A stretch of 64,000 nucleotides of DNA from Clostridium sp. AN503 (GCF_040719375.1 NZ_JBFDTP010000002.1:2905001-2969000); one strand, 5' to 3'; positions 33,405 through 42,565 are shown, counted from the first letter of the stretch. Made by a program: numbers and translations. Notes: a model not told the origin generated them from the sequence alone.

Positions 33405-34538
33405 ATGGAAAAATCAAAAGTGTATTTTACAGATTTCCGCACCGTTGCATTTGGGGACGGACTCACAATGAAGCTTAAAAAGCTGATCAAAAAAGCCGGG
33501 ATCGGCGATATTGACATGGACGGGAAGTTCGTCGCCATCAAGATGCATTTCGGCGAGCTGGGGAATATCAGTTTCCTGCGGCCCAACTATGCAAGGGCTG
33601 TGGTGGACGTGGTAAAGGAACTGGGCGGAAAGCCATTTTTAACCGACTGCAACACCATGTATCCAGGCAGCCGCAAGAATGCGCTGGAGCACCTGGAATG
33701 TGCATGGGAGAACGGATTTACCCCGCTGACCGTCGGCTGCCCGATCATCATCGGCGACGGCTTAAAGGGAACAGACGATATCGGAGTGCCGGTTGTCGGA
33801 GGCGAATATGTAAAGGAAGCAATGATCGGACGCGCCGTGATGGATGCAGATGTATTTATCAGCCTCACCCACTTTAAAGGACATGAGGCGACTGGTTTTG
33901 GCGGCGCCCTCAAGAATATCGGCATGGGCTGCGGTTCCCGTGCGGGCAAGAAAGAACAGCACTGCAGCGGCAAGCCCGTCATTGATGAAGCGTTATGCCG
34001 CGGCTGTACAAAATGCCAGCGGGAATGTGCCAACAGCGGTCTTGTCTTTGACGAGAGCACGAAAAAAATGCATGTGGATCTGGACAACTGCGTGGGCTGC
34101 GGACGCTGCCTGGGCGCCTGCAACTTCGACGCCATCAACTTCAGCGGAGATGACGCCGTGGAGCTGTTGGACCGCCGCATTGCGGAATACACCAAGGCTG
34201 TCGTGGACGGGCGCCCGAACTTCCACATCTCCCTGATCGTGGATGTGTCCCCCAACTGTGACTGCCATGGTGAGAATGACGCGCCGATCCTTCCGAACAT
34301 CGGTATGTTCGCATCCTTTGACCCGCTGGCCTTAGACCAGGCCTGCGTGGACGCCTGCCTTGCAGCCGCTCCGATGCCGAACAGCCAGCTGTCCGACCAT
34401 CTGGCGGACCCGCATTTCCACGACCACCACGACCATTTCAAGAATTCCACACCGGAATCCGAGTGGCGCGCCTGCTTAGAGCACGCCGAGAAGATCGGCC
34501 TGGGAAGCCGGGAGTATGAGCTGGTAGACTGCAGATAG
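33405..34538 (+). CDS. DUF362 protein with two 4Fe-4S clusters
   Basis: This 377-aa cytosolic protein has a DUF362 domain (about residues 1-180, with AIKMHFGE and SLTHFKGHEATGFGGALKN) followed by a bacterial ferredoxin module. The cluster cysteines are Cys198, 201, 204, 208 and Cys229, 232, 235, 239. A His/Asp-rich stretch follows near the C-terminus. DUF362 members are redox proteins of uncertain role, common in anaerobes. The ATG at 33405 has AAAGGAG upstream. A MerR-type box ahead suggests induction by a reactive electrophile, thiol stress or metal. Confidence 0.88.
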   Translation: MEKSKVYFTDFRTVAFGDGLTMKLKKLIKKAGIGDIDMDGKFVAIKMHFGELGNISFLRPNYARAVVDVVKELGGKPFLTDCNTMYPGSRKNALEHLECAWENGFTPLTVGCPIIIGDGLKGTDDIGVPVVGGEYVKEAMIGRAVMDADVFISLTHFKGHEATGFGGALKNIGMGCGSRAGKKEQHCSGKPVIDEALCRGCTKCQRECANSGLVFDESTKKMHVDLDNCVGCGRCLGACNFDAINFSGDDAVELLDRRIAEYTKAVVDGRPNFHISLIVDVSPNCDCHGENDAPILPNIGMFASFDPLALDQACVDACLAAAPMPNSQLSDHLADPHFHDHHDHFKNSTPESEWRACLEHAEKIGLGSREYELVDCR

Positions 34539-34551
34539 GGACATATTTTAA

Positions 34552-34595
34552 AGCGCCGAAGAATCTTGATATCGCTGATTCTTCGGCGCTTTTTT
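34552..34595 (+). terminator. Rho-independent terminator of the DUF362 gene
   Basis: AGCGCCGAAGAATC (34552-34565) pairs perfectly with GATTCTTCGGCGCT (34577-34590) and is followed by T-runs. Confidence 0.9.
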
Positions 34596-34720
34596 ATATA
34601 ACAGGAAAGTTCGTCCTGTTATATAAAAAGCCCTCCGGGCAGGATCGCACTGCGGCGGAGATGAATGATGTCGCTGAAGCGACCTGCCGCAGGCGGAGAA
34701 TCCTGCAAGCAGGATTCTTT
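34596..34720 (+). repeat. Structured intergenic repeat, copy 3
   Basis: Same element as at 18031 and 18711, here on the plus strand: TATAACAGG-AAAGTTCGT-CCTGTTATA hairpin, A-run, GCCCTCCGGGC, GTCGC-TGAA-GCGAC, GCCGCAGGCGG, and terminal stem AATCCTGC/GCAGGATT. The terminal stem carries paired changes relative to copy 2 (CCCGC/GCGGG). No tRNA or micropeptide lies next to this copy. Confidence 0.85.
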
Positions 34721-34737
34721 GTTATTTGAGATAACAG

Positions 34738-35808
34738 TCACGCCCGTACCGCCCACCGCATCTTTGTAGATTTGGCCCGGCTGTTGCGCACGCATTCCTC
34801 GGCGGAAGGCCGGATGACCTCCTCCGCGATATCGCTGTAAAGCCCCGCTTTCTTATATTGTTTAAATGACTTTTTTACGAGACGGTCCTCACCGGAATGA
34901 AAGGTCAGGATCGCTGCGCGGCCCCCGGGAGCCAGCACATGGGGCAGCTTGTCCAGAAATGCATAAAGCACTTCAAACTCGCTGTTGATATCGATCCTCA
35001 GCGCCTGGAAAGTCCGGGCGCAGGACTTTTTCACCGCATCCTTCCTCTTATCCTCAGGTATAAATGACAGAGTCTTTTCAATGATCTCCCTGACCCTCGT
35101 GGTCGTATCCACCGGTTTCCCATGACGGACCTCTCTGACGATTGCCTCCGCGATCTCCGCCGCATAAGGCTCATCCGCATTCTCCAGGAGCATCCCCGTC
35201 AGCTCCTCCTGATCGATGGTCCGCAGCCTTTCTGCCGCCGTGATCCCCTTCTCCGGATTCAGACGAAGGTCCAGCGGCCCTTCAAACTTGTAGGAAAATC
35301 CGCGCTCCGGGTTGTCGATCTGCATGGACGACACGCCTAAGTCCGCCAGGACGAAATCAAACGGTCCTGCCTCCTGTGCGATCTGGTCGATATCCGCGAA
35401 ATTCATCTGGCGGATCGTCAGGATCTCCTCCCCATACCCCAGATCTGCCAGACGCTTTTTCGTCTTCGCAGACTCGATCGGGTCTACGTCCAGAGCATAG
35501 ATATGCCCATCGCCTTCCAGGCATTTTAACATGGCCTGGGTATGCCCGCCATATCCAAGCGTCGCGTCCAGCCCTTTCTGGCCCGGACGGATCTGTAAAA
35601 ATCCCAGGATTTCATTGACACAGATAGAAATGTGCATCCCTGCCGGCGTGCTGCCCTTCTGGATGACCTTTTCTACGGTATCGGCGTATTTTTCCGGGTT
35701 CAGCTCCTTATATTTTTCTTTGTAATTTTTCGGATGGGTTCCTTTGTAGCGCACTCTGCGCTTGTGGGGCTGCCCGCCTCCTGCCTGATGCTGCTTATCC
35801 GTTTCCAT
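34738..35808 (-). CDS. RsmH-family 16S rRNA C1402 N4-methyltransferase paralogue
   Basis: This 356-aa SAM-dependent methyltransferase has the RsmH (MraW) landmarks GLDATLGYGGHTQAML, YALDVDP, FVLADLGVSSMQID, RGFSYKFEGPLDLR and AILTFHSGEDRLVKK. RsmH is normally about 310 aa and lies in the cell-division cluster. This copy stands alone and has an extra basic N-terminus of about 40 residues (KRRVRYKGTHPKNYKEKYKE). It may be a second RsmH-like enzyme with a shifted target. The start is not certain within the extension. Confidence 0.88.
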   Translation of the reverse strand: METDKQHQAGGGQPHKRRVRYKGTHPKNYKEKYKELNPEKYADTVEKVIQKGSTPAGMHISICVNEILGFLQIRPGQKGLDATLGYGGHTQAMLKCLEGDGHIYALDVDPIESAKTKKRLADLGYGEEILTIRQMNFADIDQIAQEAGPFDFVLADLGVSSMQIDNPERGFSYKFEGPLDLRLNPEKGITAAERLRTIDQEELTGMLLENADEPYAAEIAEAIVREVRHGKPVDTTTRVREIIEKTLSFIPEDKRKDAVKKSCARTFQALRIDINSEFEVLYAFLDKLPHVLAPGGRAAILTFHSGEDRLVKKSFKQYKKAGLYSDIAEEVIRPSAEECVRNSRAKSTKMRWAVRA

Positions 35809-35834
35809 ATCTCTGCTCCTTATCTGTCAACTAT

Positions 35835-36857
35835 TTACATTCTTCCGGCCGCTACGATCCGGTCGATCACGTCAAGATAGGCACCGCTCTCATAAGCCGA
35901 CCATATGGGTTCACATGCCTTGCGGAACGCCAAAAGCTGCTCATCCGTCGGCACAATGATCGTAACCTGGCGTTTTTCCATCTCCTGCCGCGCCTTTACC
36001 TCGGCCTCATCCCACAGCTTCTGCTGATAGGCCCACGATTCCAGCGCAGTCTCGTCTATCATCTCCAGATCCTTCTCCTCCAGCTTCCCACGGCTCACCT
36101 CGCTCATGACCAGCATGTCTGCATTCCTGGTGTGGGCGTCCTCCACGAAATACGGCGCCACCCTTTCATATCCCTGTTCCAGATAATTCACCATGGAATT
36201 CTCCGCCGCTGACACCGCGCCTTCCTGAAGCGCCGCATACACATCGCCATATTCCAGCACCACCGGAATCCCGCCAAGCTCCTCTACCATGGACATCATC
36301 AGCCGCGATTCCTGCACACGCACCAGCATCCCTTCCATATCTGAAGGGCCATAAACCGGCTTCTTTGAGTAAAAGCACCTGGCTCCGCCGTCATAATAAG
36401 TCAGTCCATACATATGCAGCTTCTCCATGGACTCCCCCCGGAGCACTGCCATCCCGATATCGCCGCCGTGCACCTTCCGGAAATGCTCCGTATCCTCGTA
36501 CACATAGGGCATCACAAATGCATGAAATTCCGGTACATAGTTGGTCATAACTGACACGTCGGTCTTTACCATGTCGATGCTGCCGTACTGGAGCTGTTCG
36601 AGACAGGAGAATGAATCCCCCAGCGCGCTGTCGTTATATACCTCAATGTGGATGCGTCCGTCGCTGCGCTCTTCCACCTGGTCCGCAAACCATTCAATGG
36701 CTGCGCTGGTGCAGCTGTCCGACGGAAGATTATTCGCAAGAGTCAGAACGACCGGCTCTGCTGTATCCGTATCCGCTTCTGCCTCCATCTCCGCCTGTTG
36801 GCATGCGGTAATCATCATGGCTGCTGCCGCCACGATCATCCAAATCCTTTTCTTCAA
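35835..36857 (-). CDS. Orphan TRAP transporter receptor (DctP family), lipoprotein
   Basis: The protein has a lipoprotein leader (KKRIWMIVAAAAMMITAC). Its DctP domain shows VLTLANNLPSDSCTSAAIEWFA, MYGLTYYDGGARCFYSKKPV and MLVRVQESRLMMSMVEELGG. A TTG start at 36857 is supported by AGAGAGG upstream; the longer ATG frame would bury the signal. No DctQ or DctM genes adjoin, so it may share the DctQM encoded at 39813-41626 or act as a sensor. The ligand is probably an organic acid. Confidence 0.87.
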   Translation of the reverse strand: MKKRIWMIVAAAAMMITACQQAEMEAEADTDTAEPVVLTLANNLPSDSCTSAAIEWFADQVEERSDGRIHIEVYNDSALGDSFSCLEQLQYGSIDMVKTDVSVMTNYVPEFHAFVMPYVYEDTEHFRKVHGGDIGMAVLRGESMEKLHMYGLTYYDGGARCFYSKKPVYGPSDMEGMLVRVQESRLMMSMVEELGGIPVVLEYGDVYAALQEGAVSAAENSMVNYLEQGYERVAPYFVEDAHTRNADMLVMSEVSRGKLEEKDLEMIDETALESWAYQQKLWDEAEVKARQEMEKRQVTIIVPTDEQLLAFRKACEPIWSAYESGAYLDVIDRIVAAGRM

Positions 36858-36974
36858 TGCTGACGCCTCTCTTTTCAGATTGATTCTATCTGTTATTGTA
36901 TATAAATCCAGAATATTTAGCAAGATAATTTTGTATAGCTGCAGTAACCTGTTCAGACCACCGGAGGTTTCCCT

Positions 36975-37544
36975 ATGTTCATCAGTATCATTGCCTATTT
37001 TTTCATTCCTGCCTACACTATTTTTTTCGTGGAGGGCAGCGACTGGTTCACTACCAATTTTTCAGTGATCGGGAACCTTGCAGGACGCCAGGGCGAATTT
37101 GTCCTGTGGGGGCTATGCGTAGGCATCTATTTTTTCTGGTGCCTGCGAAAGATCGTCTCATGCATGGAGAAGCGCCCCAAGGGGATGTGGCTGATCCCGC
37201 TCTCCCTAGTGCTCCTCACCTTTGCCATCACAACCCCCTATCTGCCGGAAGCCCTGCCGTTTAAATCCTTTCTGCATATTGTATTTGCATTCATGGCGGC
37301 AGTCTGCCTGATGTGCAGCCTGTACCTGATCGTTATCGCACTCTGCCGTCAAAATGCATCTGCCTACCGGCGGTACCTTACGGGACTTATCGTTATCACC
37401 CTGGTCTCCGGGGCCTTACTCTGGCTGGCCGGGATCGTCAGCAGCGCACTGGAGATCTTTTTTACGATCTCCACAGTGATCCTTGTGAAGCGATTATATG
37501 AAAGGACACGGCGATCACGTGATGTATTTCAGGACTCCACATAA
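36975..37544 (+). CDS. Polytopic membrane protein, possibly DUF998-like
   Basis: This 189-aa protein is almost all hydrophobic, with about five to six helices. It opens IISIIAYFFIPAYTIFF-like and continues through FVLWGLCVGIYFFWC, LIPLSLVLLTFAI, IVFAFMAAVCLMCSLYLIV and LTGLIVITLVSGALLWLAGI. The arrangement recalls DUF998 proteins, but I cannot prove it. CGGAGGT precedes the ATG. Its 3' end overlaps the convergent AraC gene by 16 bp. Confidence 0.65.
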   Translation: MFISIIAYFFIPAYTIFFVEGSDWFTTNFSVIGNLAGRQGEFVLWGLCVGIYFFWCLRKIVSCMEKRPKGMWLIPLSLVLLTFAITTPYLPEALPFKSFLHIVFAFMAAVCLMCSLYLIVIALCRQNASAYRRYLTGLIVITLVSGALLWLAGIVSSALEIFFTISTVILVKRLYERTRRSRDVFQDST

Positions 37545-38437
37545 CAGTTTGTTGAATAATCTGCCAGCTGTTTTCTGGCTGTATCACGAAATTCCTTGGG
37601 TGTGGTCCCATATACTTTTTTAAATGCTTTTAAAAAACTGGTATACTCGGAAAATCCGCATTTCATGCATACGTCCATGATCCCATTTCCAGTAAACAGC
37701 ATCATTCTTGCATCCTCCAAACGCAGCCGCATAATGTAGGTATAAACGCTGATCCCCGTGTAGGTTTTGAATATCCGTGACAAATGCCCTTTACTCACAT
37801 GGACCGCTTCTGCTACCTCCTCAATCTCCAGAGCCGGTTCCCTGTAATGACGGCTGATATAACGAATGGCAAGCGTTACTGTCTTATTAGCCATAGGCAG
37901 GATCACCGCTCTTTGCTTTGTGACAATATGCCGGAACAGGATCAGCATCTCCCGAAGCAGAGAAGCTGTCATAGCCTCCCGGTAAGGCTCCTCTAAAGAC
38001 ATGGCAAAATCCACCTTTTCCAGCATGGTCTCAAATCCCCATGCACGGACTGCCTCCTGGTTGATCACAAACGGCTTCTTTAAAAAATCAAACTGCCCCC
38101 GTTCCATCCCTTCCTTTTCCAGTGTAGACCAAAGATACTCGGGAAACACATGTAGTATAGTGCGGCTGTACCGGCTGTCCTCTGATAGTACGCTGGTAGA
38201 ATGGGTCATCCCAAACGGAATCGATATCAGCGCTCCTTTCGACAGTGAGAACTGGTTTCCCTCTATAGAAATAGAGATCTGACCCTCTGTGATAAGTATA
38301 AATTCATAAAACACATGGCTGTGAAATATAATCTTTCCTTTTATCATATCGGAAAAATGTAGTAAATTCGCACGGTCCCATTCTAATGCATCATTCGGCA
38401 GCGGTATCGTAAAATCCGTATAAGAATTGAAATCCAT
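37529..38437 (-). CDS. AraC-family transcriptional regulator
   Basis: The N-terminal cupin domain (about residues 30-110, with FHSHVFYEFILITEGQISI and IPFGMTHSTSV) would bind a small ligand. The C-terminal two HTH motifs read AVHVSKGHLSRIFKTYTGISVYTYI and CMKCGFSEYTSFLKAFKKVYGTTPKEFR. It is divergent from the DctPQM-creatininase operon and likely controls it. Direct repeats lie between the two starts. The ATG at 38437 has GGGAGAGA upstream and is preferred to 38467. Confidence 0.92.
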   Translation of the reverse strand: MDFNSYTDFTIPLPNDALEWDRANLLHFSDMIKGKIIFHSHVFYEFILITEGQISISIEGNQFSLSKGALISIPFGMTHSTSVLSEDSRYSRTILHVFPEYLWSTLEKEGMERGQFDFLKKPFVINQEAVRAWGFETMLEKVDFAMSLEEPYREAMTASLLREMLILFRHIVTKQRAVILPMANKTVTLAIRYISRHYREPALEIEEVAEAVHVSKGHLSRIFKTYTGISVYTYIMRLRLEDARMMLFTGNGIMDVCMKCGFSEYTSFLKAFKKVYGTTPKEFRDTARKQLADYSTNCYVES

Positions 38438-38460
38438 ACTCTCTCTCCCATATATCATTA

Positions 38461-38600
38461 TTTGCAATATTTATCACCATTTTTGCAACCAGATGCTTCT
38501 TGTTTGAATGGCAATTTTTCATCATATCTCTCATATATTTCCGCCTATTATAGTTAAATTTAACATATTTCATCAATATTTGCAAGATATTCATCACAAT
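38461..38600. promoter_or_regulatory. Two near-identical direct repeats, candidate AraC sites
   Basis: TTTGCAATATTTATCACCAT (38461-38480) recurs as TTTGCAAGATATTCATCACA (38579-38598) about 118 bp apart in the divergent region between araC and dctP. AraC-type proteins bind direct repeats and can loop DNA between distant sites. The intervening DNA is AT-rich with no gene. Confidence 0.55.
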
Positions 38601-38694
38601 TATCCTAGATATTAAATGGCAAAAAATGATATCCTGATTATATCAGTAAAGGTTCTGTGCGAACCATTTTATACAATACCCAAGGAGGAACATC

Positions 38695-39789
38695 ATGAAA
38701 AAAACACTTTTACTCAGCGCAGCACTTGTCCTTGGCCTCACGGCATGTTCGGGAGGGGCCGCCAGTTCTGTAAAAAACGAGACTGTTCAAACACAAACCT
38801 CTGGCCAATACGACGTCTCCGGCGACGGTCCGGCATCCAGTGAAGCGGGCACAGACGCATTTGCAGACGCTCCCACTGTCAAAATGCAGTTTGCAGAAAA
38901 TCAGCCGTCCACTTCCAGCGTCGGAATCAACGCTGAGGAATTTTGCAAAAAAGTGGCTGAACGTACAGCCAATACAGTCCAAATTGAATTCTACGGGGAT
39001 GCACTTTTAGGCGACGAAGCTTCTGTTATCGGCGGGATCGAGGCCGGGACCATCGAGTTTACCAGAGTCAACGCATCCGCACTCCAGGCAACAGTACCGG
39101 AAGTCGGAGTCCTGACCCTGCCTTATCTTTATAAGGACAATGCACACTGCTACCGTGTTCTGAACAGTGATGTGGGCGATGATCTTCTTGCCAGGTGCCA
39201 GGATCACGGATTTGTGGGCCTGCGTTTCTCCGGCGGAAACAAAGACAATAAGCCCAGCGGCTTCCGCAGCTTTTATGCAGCAACACCGATTAATAGTGTT
39301 GCAGACTTAAAAGGCAAAAAAATCCGTGTTCAGGAATCAGAAGTCGTGATCAAAATGGTGGAAGCCCTCGGCGGTGTGGCTACTCCCATGGCATACGGAG
39401 AGGTATTCCAGGCACTGCAGACCGGCGTGATCGATATTGCAGAAAATGACCCGTCCAGCTATTACCAGTCCGGGCATTACGAAGTAGCCAAATATTACAC
39501 CCGCGACAATCACCAGCTCAATGTCAGCATGTATATCATGAGCCAGAAAGCATACGATGCCATGACCGAGGCTCAGCGCACTGTCTTCCTGGAGTGCCTG
39601 GACGAATATCTTGAAAAGAATTCTGATGATGTAGCCGTGAATATTGAAGAGTTTGAGAAAAAAGCAGTTGAGTCGGGATGTGAGTTCATTGATGTAGATA
39701 CCGCTTCGTTCCAGGAAGCCTGCCAGTCTGTCTACGATATGTTCCCGGACTATTCTGAAATGCTGGAGCGCATTAAAGCAATTGATTAA
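38695..39789 (+). CDS. TRAP transporter solute receptor DctP, lipoprotein
   Basis: The leader MKKTLLLSAALVLGLTAC ends in a LTAC lipobox. The DctP domain follows a Ser/Asp-rich tether: VKMQFAENQPSTSSVGINAEEFC, VQIEFYGDALLGDEASVI, KIRVQESEVVIKMVEALGGVATPMAYGEVF and ENDPSSYYQSGHYEVAKYY. The Arg in RVQES is the usual carboxylate anchor. It is first of an operon with dctQ, dctM and a creatininase-family gene. AAGGAGGA precedes the ATG. Confidence 0.94.
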   Translation: MKKTLLLSAALVLGLTACSGGAASSVKNETVQTQTSGQYDVSGDGPASSEAGTDAFADAPTVKMQFAENQPSTSSVGINAEEFCKKVAERTANTVQIEFYGDALLGDEASVIGGIEAGTIEFTRVNASALQATVPEVGVLTLPYLYKDNAHCYRVLNSDVGDDLLARCQDHGFVGLRFSGGNKDNKPSGFRSFYAATPINSVADLKGKKIRVQESEVVIKMVEALGGVATPMAYGEVFQALQTGVIDIAENDPSSYYQSGHYEVAKYYTRDNHQLNVSMYIMSQKAYDAMTEAQRTVFLECLDEYLEKNSDDVAVNIEEFEKKAVESGCEFIDVDTASFQEACQSVYDMFPDYSEMLERIKAID

Positions 39790-39812
39790 TCCTGAGAGGA
39801 AGTGAGATTCTA

Positions 39813-40322
39813 GTGAAAAAATACCGAAAATTCCGGCGTGCCGTGGACCGGCTTCTGGTATGGGAGAAATATTACTGCATCGCCACGATGCTCATCATGC
39901 TGGTCCTGGCCTTTTGCCAGGTGGTCCTGCGCTATGTGTTCAATAAACCCTGGAGCTGGTCCGATGAGATCATCCTGATGGTCCTGGCATGGTTCTCGTA
40001 TCCGGCCATCATGTTCAATGTGTGGAATGACAACCATTTCCATATCAGCAGTGTATACGATAAGTTTCCTCCTGCCCTAAAAAAGGCGGCAGACATCACC
40101 CGGCATATCCTTATGGGTGTGTTCCTGGCAATGATGGGCTACTACGGGCTGAAGCTTACCCAGCAGTACTGGCCCAAACCCATGCCTGCCAGTGGCTGGT
40201 CCCAGGGACTTAAATTCATCCCGGTCATGGCAGGAGGCATCTTAAGTGCATTCTTCTGCCTGGTCAATCTGATCGGCGTACTGATCGGCGCCGACCAACC
40301 AGAGAAAGGAGGCAACGCATGA
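39813..40322 (+). CDS. TRAP transporter small permease DctQ
   Basis: This 169-aa protein has four membrane helices with the DctQ signature CIATMLIMLVLAFCQVVLRYV and NKPWSWSDEIILMVLAWFSY. It pairs with DctM to translocate the acid bound by DctP using an ion gradient. It starts with GTG, after GAGGAAGTGA. Its stop overlaps the dctM start by 4 bp, so translation is coupled. Confidence 0.93.
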   Translation: MKKYRKFRRAVDRLLVWEKYYCIATMLIMLVLAFCQVVLRYVFNKPWSWSDEIILMVLAWFSYPAIMFNVWNDNHFHISSVYDKFPPALKKAADITRHILMGVFLAMMGYYGLKLTQQYWPKPMPASGWSQGLKFIPVMAGGILSAFFCLVNLIGVLIGADQPEKGGNA

Positions 40323-41626
40323 GCGGAACAGACGCAATCGGCCTGATCATGCTGTTTGGCCTGATCATCTTTTTCATCCTCATCCGTATTCCCATAGCAT
40401 TTTCACTGGGGCTATCCTCGTTCTTCACGGCCCTGTATCTGGGAGTACCGCTCTACAACCTGTTCTCCGCCGCGGCAACAGGGCTGAGCACCTTTACATT
40501 CATGGCTGTGCCGTTTTTTATGATCATGGGACAGATCATGTCCGACGGAGACATCTCCGCCCGGCTCATCCAGTTCTGCAACATTGTGGTGGGACGCATC
40601 CGCGGCGGCACCGCAATCGTGAATATCCTGGTAAGCATGCTGTTCGGCGGTATCTCCGGCTCCTCCGTGGCGGATGTCTCCTCCATTGGAGCCATGCTGA
40701 TACCGGCCATGAAAGAGGAGGGCTATGACGACAGCTACTCAGTGGCAGTTACCGTCACTTCCTCCGTGCAGGGCGTCATCATCCCGCCCAGCCAGAATAT
40801 GATATTTTACTGCATCTATGCCAACGCGGGACTGTCCATAACCACCATGTTCATCAGTGGTTATATCCCCGGCATCCTGCTGGGTCTGGCCCTAATGGTC
40901 CCGACCATCCTCATTGCACAGAAGCGGCGCTATCCGGTCAGCGAAAAGCGCTCATTACGAGAAAATATAAAAACGGTCAAGGATGCACTGTTCGGCCTGT
41001 TCGCCATGGTCATCATCATCGTGGGGACCACCTGCGGAATCTGCTCCGCCACGGAAGCCGCCGCCCTGGCTGCAGTATATGCGCTGTTTGTCACCATGGT
41101 GATCTACAAGAACATGAACTGGAAGAAATTTTTAAAGGGAATGTTAAACTGTGTGGACAGCATGACCATGGTCATGGCTGCGATCGCCACCGCCTCCTGC
41201 TTCCGCTACATGCTTTCCTACTTAAAAGGCCCGTCAAAACTGGCCGCCTGGCTTTTATCCCTGACCAGTAACGCAAACCTGCTGATCTTCCTGCTGGTCC
41301 TGATGGTCCTTGTGCTGGGCTGCTTTATCGATATGGGGCTGCTGCTCATCATGCTAACTCCGGTTCTCGTTCCGGTCGTCACCTCCCTGGGCGTGAACCC
41401 CTATCATTTCGGCATCGTCTTTATCATGGCATGCGCCATAGGGCTGGTGACGCCGCCTGTGGGAAACGCCATCATCCTGGGCTGCAACATAGGAAAGGTC
41501 AAAGCAGAGAAATGCATCCGGGATCTGCTGCCTTTTGTTGGCGCCATGGTCATCTGCACCCTGCTGTTTTTGGCATTCCCCCAAATTTCCCTGGGACTGC
41601 CTAAGCTGCTCGGGTACATCAAATAG
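40319..41626 (+). CDS. TRAP transporter large permease DctM
   Basis: This 435-aa protein has about 12 helices, with family motifs IRIPIAFSLGLSSF, FMAVPFFMIMGQIM, GGISGSSVADVSSIGAMLIPAM and IIPPSQNMIFYC. The last third has FIDMGLLLIMLTPVLVPV and LVTPPVGNAIILGCNI. It is the transport channel of the DctPQM system. AAAGGAGG precedes the ATG. The substrate is not fixed by sequence; the next gene hints at an amide or lactam-linked acid. Confidence 0.95.
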   Translation: MSGTDAIGLIMLFGLIIFFILIRIPIAFSLGLSSFFTALYLGVPLYNLFSAAATGLSTFTFMAVPFFMIMGQIMSDGDISARLIQFCNIVVGRIRGGTAIVNILVSMLFGGISGSSVADVSSIGAMLIPAMKEEGYDDSYSVAVTVTSSVQGVIIPPSQNMIFYCIYANAGLSITTMFISGYIPGILLGLALMVPTILIAQKRRYPVSEKRSLRENIKTVKDALFGLFAMVIIIVGTTCGICSATEAAALAAVYALFVTMVIYKNMNWKKFLKGMLNCVDSMTMVMAAIATASCFRYMLSYLKGPSKLAAWLLSLTSNANLLIFLLVLMVLVLGCFIDMGLLLIMLTPVLVPVVTSLGVNPYHFGIVFIMACAIGLVTPPVGNAIILGCNIGKVKAEKCIRDLLPFVGAMVICTLLFLAFPQISLGLPKLLGYIK

Positions 41627-41644
41627 AAAGGGGTACATACTACA

Positions 41645-42484
41645 TTGAGAACCAGAATTTTATCAAAGCTCACCAATCACGAAGTGGAAGAATATTTAAA
41701 GAAAAACGACCTGATCATTGTAGCCGTCGGCACCGTGGAAATGCACGGAGGTCTGCCGCTTGACTGCGAGACCGTAGTATCCGAAGCCTTTGCACTCAAA
41801 ATGGCAGAAAAGACCGACGCCCTGGTCCTGACCAATCTTCCTTATTTCTATGCCGGAGCAACCGCCTCCGGCCGGGGTACGGTCCAGGTAAGCGTCCGTT
41901 CCGGGATCGATTATCTGATGGAGATCGCAAAATCCCTGCTGCGTCAGGGCTTCAAGCGGCAGATCTATGTCAGCTTTCACGGCCCTGCACACATGACCTG
42001 TTCCCCGGTCATGCGTGATTTCTTCGATGAGACAAAAGTCCCGATCCTGTATCTGGACATGATCATGGGACTGTCAAAGGCGCTGTCCACCGCGGCCCCG
42101 CATGGTTTTGAAGTGATAAACAGCCTGTTCTACGCTGGCTACGATGTCATGGGCCGCCTTGAGGATATCCCGCTGACTCCGGAGATCGGCGAAGATTTCT
42201 CCATCCCGTGGGAATCCACGGTGAAACCCTTTGACAGCTTCTTATCCGGCCTCTCCTATCAGTCCGGCGGATATGGCTATTATTTCGGCGATCCCCGTGA
42301 CCACGCTCCCACCCCCCGCGCAGACACTCCCGCGCAGAGAGCCGACCTGGCAGCCCAGGGCACCAGGCTCATGGATCAGATTATAGAATCATTGGACATC
42401 CCGCAGGTTGCAGAAAAAATGCGGGATGTAGAAGCCTTCGTTAAAGAAGTTGTAGTTCCCCGCTGCCAGGACTGGCTGCCGTAA
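41645..42484 (+). CDS. Creatininase-family amidohydrolase
   Basis: This 279-aa protein has the creatininase metal site: Glu and His in GTVEMHGGLPLDCETVV, with the Asp six residues on, and SFHGPAHM with another His. Family enzymes hydrolyse cyclic amides such as creatinine or act on formamide intermediates. It is cotranscribed with a TRAP transporter, so it probably acts on the imported compound. The start is a TTG at 41645 with AAAGGGG about 10 bases upstream; an in-frame ATG further on would remove conserved sequence. Confidence 0.87.
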   Translation: MRTRILSKLTNHEVEEYLKKNDLIIVAVGTVEMHGGLPLDCETVVSEAFALKMAEKTDALVLTNLPYFYAGATASGRGTVQVSVRSGIDYLMEIAKSLLRQGFKRQIYVSFHGPAHMTCSPVMRDFFDETKVPILYLDMIMGLSKALSTAAPHGFEVINSLFYAGYDVMGRLEDIPLTPEIGEDFSIPWESTVKPFDSFLSGLSYQSGGYGYYFGDPRDHAPTPRADTPAQRADLAAQGTRLMDQIIESLDIPQVAEKMRDVEAFVKEVVVPRCQDWLP

Positions 42485-42565
42485 AATGTTGTCAGTGTTT
42501 AATGGCCGAAGTAAAACTGAAGACAGAACATGTTTTTTGCTTTTTTGTGGTGGCAGAGAATGTCA

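Noticed and set aside
38391..38597. A 68-codon minus-strand frame upstream of the AraC gene
   Set aside because: It runs through the AT-rich regulatory region in a different frame and has no RBS.
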